From positions 1-64,000 of the forward strand of contig DFGB01000045.1 of the NCBI GenBank assembly GCA_002371135.1: a stretch of DNA of 64,000 bases, read 5' to 3'. Made by a program: the position numbers and the translations under genes. Source of the DNA: Verrucomicrobia bacterium UBA3761. Its GTDB lineage: Bacteria; Verrucomicrobiota; Kiritimatiellia; RFP12; UBA1067. Position 1 is the first letter of the stretch. Each line of letters starts with the position of its first letter. Of this stretch, positions 15,634-23,407 are shown one piece after another. The notes under the pieces were generated by a model. That model ran no database searches and was not told the origin of the DNA. It saw only the letters and a program-made list of their open reading frames with translations.

Positions 15634-16073
15634 CTTTTCACGATCTCCGTTATTGCGGAAAGAAACTGCGCTACATCAGTGAATTTCCTGTAGACGCTGG
15701 CGAAGCGTATGTAGGCGACATCATCGACGGCGTGGAGCTCGTCCATCACGAGCTCGGCGATCTTGTCGCTCGAAACCTCTCCGGCATCGAGCGCGAAGAC
15801 CACGTTGTCGATCATCGTCCTGATCTGCTCGTCGCTGATCGGGCGTTTGCCGCAGGCGCGGCGAATGGCGCGGTCGAGCTTTTGGCGGTCGAACTCCTCG
15901 CGGGTGCCGTCGCGCTTGACTACGAGCACTTCCGCGCCGTCTATTTCTTCATATGTGGTGAAGCGATTGCCGCATACCGAGCATTCCCGGCGGCGGCGAA
16001 TTGCGGCGCCTTCGCGCAAAGTGCGCGAATCGACGACTTTGTCGTTGTCGGCTCCGCATTTAGGGCACTTCAC
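15630..16073 (-). CDS. nrdR: Transcriptional repressor NrdR
   Basis: NrdR, the zinc-ribbon and ATP-cone repressor of ribonucleotide reductase genes. The protein is 147 residues from the GTG at 16073, chosen because it starts the invariant CPKCGADNDKVVDSR block and follows AAGGAGA. The zinc ribbon uses CPKC and CSVCGNRFTTYEEI, and the ATP-cone spans about residues 46-136 (VVKRDGTREEFDRQKL, then AYIRFASVYRKF). Full length and intact. Its GTG overlaps the rnfE stop by four bases, and its stop overlaps the start of the Gfo/Idh gene by four bases, so the three are translationally coupled. Confidence 0.95.
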   Translation of the reverse strand: MKCPKCGADNDKVVDSRTLREGAAIRRRRECSVCGNRFTTYEEIDGAEVLVVKRDGTREEFDRQKLDRAIRRACGKRPISDEQIRTMIDNVVFALDAGEVSSDKIAELVMDELHAVDDVAYIRFASVYRKFTDVAQFLSAITEIVKR

Positions 16074-16759
16074 TCTTTTTTCTCCTTCCCGTTGGGGCAC
16101 ATCGTGCAATGGCGGCAATCGAGATTGACCGGGAGCGGCGCGGGGGCGCCGTGGCGCCGCGCGTTCCATTCAGAAAACGCGTTGATGCCCGCGAGCAGAA
16201 GCCCGAGCGTGATGAAGCCGCCGGCGGGGAGTATCGCGAGCGTCACGGGTCCGGGGTTGATGCCCTTGACGGCGAGGTCGCCCCAGATCGTGAGCGTCCC
16301 CGCGCCGGCAATCTCCCTCACCGCCGCGATGAGCGCGAGCGCGAGCGTGAAGCCGATGCCCGAGCCTATCCCGTCCGCGATCGAATCGACCACCCCGTTG
16401 CGGCTCGCGAACGCCTCCGCGCGCCCGAGGATGATGCAGTTGACGACGATGAGCGGGATGAAGATGCCGAGCGACTCGGAGAGTTCCGGCAGATACGCCT
16501 TCATGAGAAGATCGATCGCCGTCACGAACGTCGCGATGATCACGATATAACAGGGAATATGCACTGCGGGCGGTATGACTTTCCTCAGCGCGGAAACGAG
16601 CGCGTTCGAGCAGACGAGCACGAACGTGGCGGCCATTCCCATGCCGAGCGCATTCTCCAGACTCGTCGTCACCGCAAGCGTCGGGCACATGCCGAGGACC
16701 AGCCTGAAGATCGGATTGTTCTTGAAAATACCGTTCCAAAGTGTGAGCCAAGTTTTCAT
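16070..16759 (-). CDS. rnfE: Rnf electron-transport complex subunit E
   Basis: A 229-residue polytopic inner-membrane protein of the RnfE/RsxE/NqrD family. The family signature is clear: NPIFRLVLGMCPTLAVTT near the N-terminus, then IPCYIVIIATFVTAIDLLMKA, IPLIVVNCIILGRAEAFAS and GIGSGIGFTLALALIA. RnfE is part of the sodium- or proton-pumping ferredoxin:NAD oxidoreductase. In most genomes the genes form one rnfCDGEAB-like cluster, but none of the other subunits is in this window. The soluble C-terminus carries an extra CRHCTMC motif that could bind a metal or cluster. The -10 box lies nine bases before the ATG and no ribosome binding site is visible. Confidence 0.9.
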   Translation of the reverse strand: MKTWLTLWNGIFKNNPIFRLVLGMCPTLAVTTSLENALGMGMAATFVLVCSNALVSALRKVIPPAVHIPCYIVIIATFVTAIDLLMKAYLPELSESLGIFIPLIVVNCIILGRAEAFASRNGVVDSIADGIGSGIGFTLALALIAAVREIAGAGTLTIWGDLAVKGINPGPVTLAILPAGGFITLGLLLAGINAFSEWNARRHGAPAPLPVNLDCRHCTMCPNGKEKKE

Positions 16760-16768
16760 AACACTTGT

Positions 16769-16797
16769 ATTATACAGTTTTCCGCCGAAAAAAGCAA
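16769..16797 (-). promoter_or_regulatory. Promoter of the rnfE-nrdR operon (leaderless type)
   Basis: On the minus strand: TTGCTT (16797-16792), 17-base spacer, TATAAT (16774-16769). Only nine bases separate the -10 from the rnfE ATG, so the transcript would start within about two bases of the start codon. Confidence 0.72.
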
Positions 16798-16847
16798 GTG
16801 CGAAATGTTAGTTTGGAATAATGCGCGAGTGGGCGCTTGAACGTCAA

Positions 16848-17064
16848 GGAGGCGCGGCTTCAGCCGCGCCACGCTCGTTGTCGTCGCTAGGACGTGGCGC
16901 TCGGACGTGGCGCGGCTAAAGCCGCACCTCCTTGGCGCTAGGGCCGCGCACGAGGGGGCGCGAGGGGGGCGCTTGAACGTCAAGGAGGCGCGGCTTTAGC
17001 CGCGCCACGCTCGTTGTCGTCGCTCGGGCGTGGCGCTAGGGCCGCGCGCGAGGGGGCCGCGCTC
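16848..17064. repeat. Tandem pair of GC-rich hairpin modules related to the MITE-like element
   Basis: This is the 381-base gap between rnfE and a secreted-protein gene. It has two copies of a unit reading CTTGAACGTCAAGGAGGCGC followed by a GCGCGGCTTCAGCCGCGC-type hairpin and CACGCTCGTTGTCGTCGCT. The first copy (about 16838-16928) is closed by the inverse GGCTAAAGCCGCACCTCCTTG. The CAAGGA ends and the GCGCGGC hairpins are shared with the elements at 9990, 26099 and 61339, but the central GAA-loop hairpins are missing. No gene is supported here. Confidence 0.7.
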
Positions 17065-17140
17065 AAACACAAAAAGCGCACTGGCGGGAAAGAGAGAGGA
17101 ACCCGCCAGGCGCAAAAGGGTGTTCTTATGTGTTTTCGCG

Positions 17141-18169
17141 CTAGCGCGAAACGCTAAAGTAGAGCGTGCCGGTGCCGGAGCCAGAGAAGCTCAGCGGAAC
17201 GGTCACTTTGTTCGTGTCGCCTTCCTTGGTGGCGGTGGATGCCTTCGCAACTGTGCTAATAGCGTTGGGGGCGCTGCCGTACTTGATCGTGTAGGTATTG
17301 GCGGGCCAGGAGCCGGGGAAGGAAAGCGTGACGGCTTTGTCGGTCACTTGCGCCTGGGTGACGCTGAATGTCGCGCCACTGGTCGGCTCGACGCCGGCAA
17401 GATATGCCTTAAGGTATGTGAGAGTGGAGTTGGGAATAGTAGCGGTCGCGACATTCTCGGCGGATTTACCAGTCTTCGTCAAATATGCATTGGGCACTGC
17501 GACACCGTCAACCGTAGTCGCCACTGGATCGCCGTTCGCATCGACCTGCGCATACACGTCGAGAGCGTTATTGGCATCGTTCTTGACAACGAAATCGTCG
17601 ATGGACGAAGTGCCGATGGCCTTGACGCTTGTAATGGTGGTCGCGGAAGAATTAGCGAGGTAATACGTAGCCGGCTTGATGGTGCCGTTCACCGCGAGCT
17701 GGAACGACTTGGGCGTGGCCGTGTAGTCAATCGCGACCGTGATGCGCACCCATGCATCCGCATCATACACCGTATCATCAATAGTAGTGAACGCGGCAGT
17801 GCCGTCAGCGGTCGGCTTGCAGTAGATTTGCAGCTTGCGATCAGGGGCGACGGCGATTGCGAAGAGAGCATCATTGTTGATCGAGTAGGTCGAAGGCTCA
17901 TCCTCGAGCGCCGCGATCTTACACATCATGTCGATGATATTAGCGCCAGATTCGCCGCTAATCGTGCGCGTTGCCGAGCCTTCGAACGCGAGGAATTTGG
18001 TATGAGCGGCCGTCGTGGGAAGAATCGCCGACGAAGATGTATACGTCTCCGCCTTGATCTCGCCGCCGGTCCATGCGTTGCTCTCCTCGAACGTGTCGAC
18101 GATTGTCGCGAACAACGGGAGGGTTGCGCCTGCTGCAACCGCTACTGCCATTATCGCTGTCTTTTTCAT
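17141..18169 (-). CDS. Secreted protein of unknown function, LamG-like with a shared C-terminal module
   Basis: A 342-residue exported protein with a clear signal peptide (MKKTAIMAVAVAAGATLPLFA) and an AGAGGAG ribosome binding site. Residues of about 24-200 look like a concanavalin/LamG-type beta sandwich: an opening VDTFEESNAWTGG, a VRITVAIDYTATPKSFQLAV core and SIDDFVV. The C-terminal 150 residues contain TVDGVAVPNAYL and LTYLKAYLAGVEP and end in a small Ig-like beta domain (TIKYGS...GTLYFSVSR). The neighbouring upstream gene has the same order of parts. It follows that gene by 24 bases, so the two form an operon. Likely periplasmic or cell-surface; ligand unknown. Confidence 0.7.
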   Translation of the reverse strand: MKKTAIMAVAVAAGATLPLFATIVDTFEESNAWTGGEIKAETYTSSSAILPTTAAHTKFLAFEGSATRTISGESGANIIDMMCKIAALEDEPSTYSINNDALFAIAVAPDRKLQIYCKPTADGTAAFTTIDDTVYDADAWVRITVAIDYTATPKSFQLAVNGTIKPATYYLANSSATTITSVKAIGTSSIDDFVVKNDANNALDVYAQVDANGDPVATTVDGVAVPNAYLTKTGKSAENVATATIPNSTLTYLKAYLAGVEPTSGATFSVTQAQVTDKAVTLSFPGSWPANTYTIKYGSAPNAISTVAKASTATKEGDTNKVTVPLSFSGSGTGTLYFSVSR

Positions 18170-18193
18170 TTTTCTTCTCCTCTCTTGTTGGTT

Positions 18194-20512
18194 TTACAAA
18201 TCGTTTATGCGGGTGACGTAAAAGCCTTTTTCACCGTCGATCGGCTCGAGGCTCGTCCATACGGTCGTGTAGTTCTCTTCATCGACCTCAACCTCGCCCG
18301 CGACAGGAATTTCCTCGCCGCCGAGTTCCTCCATGCGGCAGACGCGATATGTGGAGCCGGTCCTGTCGATGCCGTTGAAGACGAGTTCGAGGCGGCCATC
18401 GTCGAGAATCCTCATGCCGGTGAAGTTGAAGGGCTCGTCGACTTCCGGGTCGAGGCCGGCGAGGTAGACGTCGCCAATCGTGTAGCCGAGGGCGCGGAGG
18501 CGCGAGAGCGTGGCAGGGGCGTTGGGGTCGAGGCCGAAGCCGCTGGAGCGCAGCCAGGCGACAGGGATGCCGTCGATCGTGGCGGCCGCCGTCTCCGGCT
18601 CGTAGCCTTCGACCGTCTTGATGACATCATCAAGCTGGACCGTGCCGTGGACGGAGAGGGACGCGATCTGGTTCCTGCCAGCCCTGCAAGGATACCACGC
18701 ACCCGGCGAGACGGGGTTCAAAGGCGAATGGACGCCGGAGGCGGTTTTGCAGGATTCGCCGTCGAGGCGCGGCTGGACGAACACATCTCCCGCGGCGTTC
18801 GCCATGAGCTTGAACGAGACTCTAACCCAGTCGCCGTTTTCGTAGACCGTGTCGGAGAGCCGCACCCAGCCAGCCTTGCACAGGAAGAGCATGTGCCCGT
18901 CGTCGGCGCACATGAGAGCGCAGATGGAATCGTCGGCGTCGGAATCGTCCTCGTCGGGCTGACGCCTGCGCACCGTGAGCATCATCTCCACCATGTCGTT
19001 GCCGTTCGTGGTGCACGGGAAATCGCACGCGGCGAGGGTCTCGACGTCGAGGACCTGCGTGTGCGGATCGCGGAGCATGGGCGTAGACAGCGCGGGGGTT
19101 TGGCGCGCGACGACCTCGCCGTCGCCGGTCCAGCGCCCGACTTCCCCATCCGCGACATCCGCGCCGGCGGGATACGACTCGAAATTGTCGGCGAAATCGA
19201 TTGGCGTCTCCACCGTCTCGCCTTCGGTCAGCACCCACTCGAACGTCGCATCTTCCGATACGGCGAACGAAGCGAGCGAACCGGAGCCCGTCGCCGCGCC
19301 GCATTCCCACGCGACATTCGTGCACACCGCCATGTTGTTCGTGTAGCAGGAGGCGTATTCGACGCCATCAAGCACGACATCCACCGTCGCGCCGCCGGTG
19401 TACCTGTACGGTCCGCCGGAGATGCTCGCTACGCCGCATCCCGGCGCCTCGAAATCTAGCGTCCGCACGTCGATGCCGGTGAGCTTCATGGTCATCACCT
19501 TCTCAGTGCAATTCCCGCCGTCGGCTATGAGCACCAGCGTCACGGAGCCATCGTCAAGCCGAGGGCCGAGGCATATGCCTTCGTAGTTGGCCCAGCCAAC
19601 ATCCTCATCGAAAATCGCTCTCTTCTTGACTGGTGTATACTCGGCGTCCTTGAGCGAAGCAAACCCCGATATATCCGTCGCACCGACAGGCAAAACTTCG
19701 TATATACGCGTATAAAAAGTCGCGCCCCAGAAGTCGACGCCCCACAATGTCCTTTCAAGGACGAGAAGCGTTCCATCCGGCAAGGCCACCAACCCAGAAA
19801 CGCCGCTCCGCCCTTGCGTTTTCCCGTTATAAACCCACGGATCGGTGCCTATCTTTTCCGTAAGATACGCCCACTGGCCCTTGGCAGTCCAATTATCCGC
19901 AGGGCTTTGGCGGGTGAAGCGAGTGAGCCGCACGACCGAACCTGCGGTTTTCGTCGAATTGGTGCCGTCGACTTTCAACGCCTCTTCGTTCGCGGTCCAC
20001 ATCGTTTTGCCGTCGCCGGAAATCGTCAACGCCTCCAACGAGAAATTCCCGTAGTAGTTTTTCTGGATGGCGGGGACTGGGGCGGAGCGCGTCATTTCGC
20101 CGGTGGTAGGATCGAACTCGCGAATCAAGGCGTTCTTCTCCTGGGAAATCCAGACGTTGCCGGATGCGGGGTCGTATGCACAGCCCTCCATGTCATCTGA
20201 TGACTCCATGACCACCCCTGCGCCGATTGTTATGTTGGTCTTCGCGAGCGAGCCGTCGGAAAGATTGATATCGAGCTTCAGAGGATACAATTTGTTATCG
20301 TTGTCGTCGACGGCGTAGAAAAGGTTGCCGCCGGCCCATGTGACGCCGCTGATCTGCTCCGCGCCGTATGTGCCGCTGGAAGGCCTCGTCGCCTCGCTGA
20401 CCTTCACCGCCTTGAGCTCGGCGAAGGCGGAAAGGCATGCCGCACCGCAAATTGCGGCGGCAAACATGGTTGCAACGCCATTTCTGGCGTTAATATAGCA
20501 GGCAATGTTCAT
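18194..20512 (-). CDS. Secreted phytase-like/esterase-like beta-propeller protein with C-terminal module
   Basis: A 772-residue exported protein. The start at 20512 is preferred because a promoter lies 24 bases upstream, GGGG precedes it, and a hydrophobic signal follows (VATMFAAAICGAACLSAFAE). Residues of about 30-370 resemble the esterase-like activity of phytase domain, a beta-propeller (SGVTWAGGNLFYAVDDND, DMEGCAYDPASGNVWIS, LEALTISGDGKTMWTANE, NYEGICLGPRL). A LamG-like region follows (DNFESYPAG...). The end has ATIDGIPVAWL and LGYTIGDVYLAGLDPE, matching the module in the downstream gene. Enzymatic activity is not certain because propellers of this kind also serve as binding proteins. It is the first gene of a two-gene operon. 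Confidence 0.72.
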   Translation of the reverse strand: MNIACYINARNGVATMFAAAICGAACLSAFAELKAVKVSEATRPSSGTYGAEQISGVTWAGGNLFYAVDDNDNKLYPLKLDINLSDGSLAKTNITIGAGVVMESSDDMEGCAYDPASGNVWISQEKNALIREFDPTTGEMTRSAPVPAIQKNYYGNFSLEALTISGDGKTMWTANEEALKVDGTNSTKTAGSVVRLTRFTRQSPADNWTAKGQWAYLTEKIGTDPWVYNGKTQGRSGVSGLVALPDGTLLVLERTLWGVDFWGATFYTRIYEVLPVGATDISGFASLKDAEYTPVKKRAIFDEDVGWANYEGICLGPRLDDGSVTLVLIADGGNCTEKVMTMKLTGIDVRTLDFEAPGCGVASISGGPYRYTGGATVDVVLDGVEYASCYTNNMAVCTNVAWECGAATGSGSLASFAVSEDATFEWVLTEGETVETPIDFADNFESYPAGADVADGEVGRWTGDGEVVARQTPALSTPMLRDPHTQVLDVETLAACDFPCTTNGNDMVEMMLTVRRRQPDEDDSDADDSICALMCADDGHMLFLCKAGWVRLSDTVYENGDWVRVSFKLMANAAGDVFVQPRLDGESCKTASGVHSPLNPVSPGAWYPCRAGRNQIASLSVHGTVQLDDVIKTVEGYEPETAAATIDGIPVAWLRSSGFGLDPNAPATLSRLRALGYTIGDVYLAGLDPEVDEPFNFTGMRILDDGRLELVFNGIDRTGSTYRVCRMEELGGEEIPVAGEVEVDEENYTTVWTSLEPIDGEKGFYVTRINDL

Positions 20513-20536
20513 ATATTCCCCAAGTCGACGTCGAAT

Positions 20537-20565
20537 ATTATAGCACATCGCACAACGACTTTCAA
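20537..20565 (-). promoter_or_regulatory. Promoter of the phytase-like operon
   Basis: On the minus strand: TTGAAA (20565-20560), 17-base spacer ending TGTGC, TATAAT (20542-20537). The start codon is 24 bases downstream. Confidence 0.75.
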
Positions 20566-20625
20566 CTCCCCCAATATTGCGTAGTTTCATTCCAAACTTG
20601 CATAATTCGCTCATACGGGAGGGGG

Positions 20626-20742
20626 AGTTGAAAAGTAAAAGGTTGAAAAGTTGAAAAGTAAAAAGCGCGGGAGGGCCACGCCGCTTTGGAGACAGAGCCG
20701 TGCGTTTCAACTTTTCAACTTTTCAACTCTTCAACTTTTCAA
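20626..20742. repeat. GTTGAAAAG tandem-repeat hairpin at the 3' end of the BASS gene
   Basis: The left arm (20626-20664) holds copies of AGTTGAAAAG and related units. The right arm (20705-20742) holds the inverse (TTTCAACTTTTCAACTTTTC). About 40 bases of unrelated GC-rich sequence form the loop. The stop codon and last codons of the BASS transporter lie within the right arm. An equivalent hairpin sits at 41346-41438 beside valS. Confidence 0.85.
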
Positions 20743-21703
20743 CCATCTCTTCTCGGGCCCGCCGGGCGACGAGAAGGTTGAACACGCCTGCCATGAGCGC
20801 GCCGGAGATGGAGTGCCAGACGCAAGAGACGGCGGAGGCGACAGCGGCCTCGGGCATCGCGGGGAAGTGGCGCGCGGCGAGCACCGTCGCAAGGCCCGCG
20901 TTCTGCATGCCGACTTCGATCGAAATAGTACGCTTCTTCGCATCGGAGAACCGCGCCGCGACGCCGGTCAGGTAGCCCAGCGCGTAGCCGAGGCCGTTGT
21001 GCAAAAGGACGCCCGCGAACACGAGCGCGCCGCTCGACGCGAAGCGCTCGCCCTGCGCCGAGACTACACCGCCCACGATCGCCGCGAGGGCCAGCACCGC
21101 CACGCCCGGCATCACTTTCATCGCTTCTCCGTATGCGCGCTTCTTGCCGTAGAGCGCGTTCAGCGCGAAACCGAGCGCCACGGGCGCGATAGTCACGTAG
21201 AGGATGCTCTTGAACATGCCCGCCGCGTCCACGTCCACGCTCTCGCCCGCGAGCCACATCATCAAAAGCGGCGTCATCACAGGCGCGAGAAGAGTCGAGA
21301 CCGTCGTCATCCCGACGGAAAACGCGACGTCCCCCTTGCAAAGGAAGCTCATGATGTTCGAAGAAACCCCGCCCGGACAACACCCGACAAGGATGAGCCC
21401 CACTCCGACCGCCTTCGGCAGCCCCATCGCATGCACGAGAGTCCACGCGATGAGCGGCATGAGAGTATATTGCGCCGCCGCGCCGATTGCCATATCGAGC
21501 GGACGCGAGAGCAGGATGCGGAAGTCCTCGGCCTTGAGCGTCATGCCCATCGAGAGCATGATGACGCCGAGGATCGCGGTCTGCGTATCGCCGCGCACCC
21601 ACGCGAACGTGCCCGGCGCGAAGAACGTCGCGACCGCGACCGCTGTTATGAACGCCGGCGTCCACTTCGCCAGCCATGCCGATATCATTTGCAGTATTTT
21701 CAT
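20723..21703 (-). CDS. Bile acid:sodium symporter-family (BASS) transporter
   Basis: A 326-residue membrane protein with about nine hydrophobic segments. The family marks are seen: GVIMLSMGMTLKAEDF, LVGCCPGGVSSNIMSFLCKGD in the core, and SIEVGMQNAGLATVLA and VWHSISGALMAG near the C-terminus. BASS proteins are sodium-coupled importers of organic acids such as bile acids, pyruvate or pantoate-like compounds. The substrate here cannot be told. The ATG at 21703 is chosen because the topology starts directly after it; no strong ribosome binding site is visible. It begins only 11 bases after the restriction gene ends. The last residues (VEKLKS) and the stop codon are encoded by the tandem repeat. 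Confidence 0.87.
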   Translation of the reverse strand: MKILQMISAWLAKWTPAFITAVAVATFFAPGTFAWVRGDTQTAILGVIMLSMGMTLKAEDFRILLSRPLDMAIGAAAQYTLMPLIAWTLVHAMGLPKAVGVGLILVGCCPGGVSSNIMSFLCKGDVAFSVGMTTVSTLLAPVMTPLLMMWLAGESVDVDAAGMFKSILYVTIAPVALGFALNALYGKKRAYGEAMKVMPGVAVLALAAIVGGVVSAQGERFASSGALVFAGVLLHNGLGYALGYLTGVAARFSDAKKRTISIEVGMQNAGLATVLAARHFPAMPEAAVASAVSCVWHSISGALMAGVFNLLVARRAREEMVEKLKS

Positions 21704-21714
21704 ATCAGGGCATT

Positions 21715-23406
21715 TCAAACGAGCCAATTCTCCGCCTTGCGGGAGATAGCATCGTACCACGCTTGCTCGTCTTCAGCCTCGCTTGCGACAGTCATCGAAT
21801 ATTCACAAAAAGCCCGGACTTTGGCTGGGCTTGGCACGTAGCCGCAATTCTTCGCCTGTGTCAGCATTCCCGCGAAGCGATCCAGCGTCAACGGTATCAC
21901 AACAGACTTGCCGCCGTAATGTTTGATGGGAATCCGGTGCAGCCCATAGAAATGCGAAATGGAACTTGGATTTATTGTCGGCGCGACAAAAAGGCAATAT
22001 GCCGGCTTGCCGGTCTTTGCCTTAATATCGCCAAGATGTCTGGCCACGGGCTCGCCTTCGGCATCATACTGCCTGTTGCCCGACATAAGTGTCACTTCAA
22101 CCGTGACGGTGAAATCGCCATAGTCGCAAATGATGTCTGCATTGTTGCCTGGCGCGGTGGAAAGTGGATTGCCGGCATCGTCAAATGTGAAGTTGGCTTT
22201 TATATTGCCGCCATCCATCATGGTCATCGCACGCCAAGCGTTCCACTCAAGAGCAAGTGGCGGGTCGTAAACATATTTTGCTTTGATGTCTTTGAACACG
22301 CCAAGAATCTCATCGTATTTTGCAAACGACTTGAGCTCCGTGACCTGAGCGTCGATGACTGCGGCTCGCCGAGCCTCTTGTGCGTGTTTGATGCGTCGTT
22401 TGAGTTCATTCGCACTTTGCCTGCGCGCGTCAGACTCCGAATCGACAGCCCCGCTCCTTACAGCCTTCTTCAAAAGCGTTTTGCGGTCGTCTGTCAACAG
22501 TCTAGGCGCGTCTGCACAGTAAAGATGTTCACAATACGCCGCTTTGTCAACCACAAAAACCGGGTTTCGGTCGACAGTCCTCAGAATATACTCAACCTCG
22601 TCGCGCCGCGACTCGATGATTGAAATCGTCCGTCCCGGATTGCCAATCGTAACGAGACCTGTTGCGCGAAGATAGCGTACGCAAGCATCGGCATAATCGC
22701 GCATATTGCCCGCCTTGGTCTTGATGAATTTTTCAAGACTTGTTTCATGCGACTCGCGTGTCCGAATGCATCCAGATGCAATTTCCTGCGCAAACATCGA
22801 AGAGACTATGCGCGAACGTTCGCTGCTCAAGAACTTTTTATATTGCCCCTTGCGCGCGACCTTCTCCACTCTGAACCGGCGAACGGCATCGACAATCGCA
22901 TCGAAGTCGTGCCAGTCTGTCAGTTGCATGCCGAAGAGGCACAATTCATCAAATGCCAATCGCCCCAACGAATGAACAAGCCGGAGAATCTCAAGGTATG
23001 GACGAACGCAAAACGTCCTTGCAATCTTCGGATTCGCGATGTGAAATGGCGATGGCAGCTGAAATTTAAGCAACTGCCGCAAGAGGGCTTCTTCCGCTAA
23101 ATCTCCATCAAGAAAATTCGCCCCGGCGGATGTAATCGATATTGGGTCGAGATTGACGAATCCCAGAGCCTTGGGACCGCGGGTTATGCGGTCTCTTGCG
23201 CTCAGAGCAGGGTCTTTCTGATTGTACTCGCCCTCAAATTCTGGAAGTTGGGCGAGACGTTTCATGAAAGAGGCTTGCAGCGTGGTGTTGGATACCCACC
23301 TCGCCCCTGCAAACTCGCGGACGAGCAATTCAATTTCCGGACGCATCTTGAATGGCGTCCTTGGCGATGTCACGAAGAACAGCGAAGGGCTCTTGATTTT
23401 CGCCAT
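21715..23406 (-). CDS. AlwI/BstNBI-family type IIS restriction (or nicking) endonuclease
   Basis: A 563-residue protein matching the AlwI family known from N.BstNBI/BspD6I. The N-terminal recognition part keeps VTSPRTPFKMRPEIELL, FMKRLAQLPEFEGEYNQKDP and SARDRITRGPKALGFV, followed by an ITSAGANFL block. A second region has MRDYADACVRYLRATGLV. The C-terminal PD-(D/E)xK nuclease part reads NADIICDYGDFTVTVEVTLM, then GEPVARHLGDIKAKTG and AYCLFVAPTIN. These match N.BstNBI from memory of that sequence. It starts one base after the methylase stop, so the pair is a restriction-modification cassette. It is clearly less GC-rich than its surroundings, a sign of transfer. In the BspD6I system the large subunit alone nicks one strand; no small-subunit gene is seen here. 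Confidence 0.82.
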   Translation of the reverse strand: MAKIKSPSLFFVTSPRTPFKMRPEIELLVREFAGARWVSNTTLQASFMKRLAQLPEFEGEYNQKDPALSARDRITRGPKALGFVNLDPISITSAGANFLDGDLAEEALLRQLLKFQLPSPFHIANPKIARTFCVRPYLEILRLVHSLGRLAFDELCLFGMQLTDWHDFDAIVDAVRRFRVEKVARKGQYKKFLSSERSRIVSSMFAQEIASGCIRTRESHETSLEKFIKTKAGNMRDYADACVRYLRATGLVTIGNPGRTISIIESRRDEVEYILRTVDRNPVFVVDKAAYCEHLYCADAPRLLTDDRKTLLKKAVRSGAVDSESDARRQSANELKRRIKHAQEARRAAVIDAQVTELKSFAKYDEILGVFKDIKAKYVYDPPLALEWNAWRAMTMMDGGNIKANFTFDDAGNPLSTAPGNNADIICDYGDFTVTVEVTLMSGNRQYDAEGEPVARHLGDIKAKTGKPAYCLFVAPTINPSSISHFYGLHRIPIKHYGGKSVVIPLTLDRFAGMLTQAKNCGYVPSPAKVRAFCEYSMTVASEAEDEQAWYDAISRKAENWLV

Positions 23407-23407
23407 G

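Noticed and set aside
17030..19459. Long open frame on the plus strand opposite the secreted-protein genes
   Set aside because: High-GC antisense shadow: low-complexity Arg/Gly/Val-rich translation, no family match, and the opposite strand carries proteins with clear signal peptides. The same applies to long plus-strand frames over groEL, dnaK, valS and pckG.
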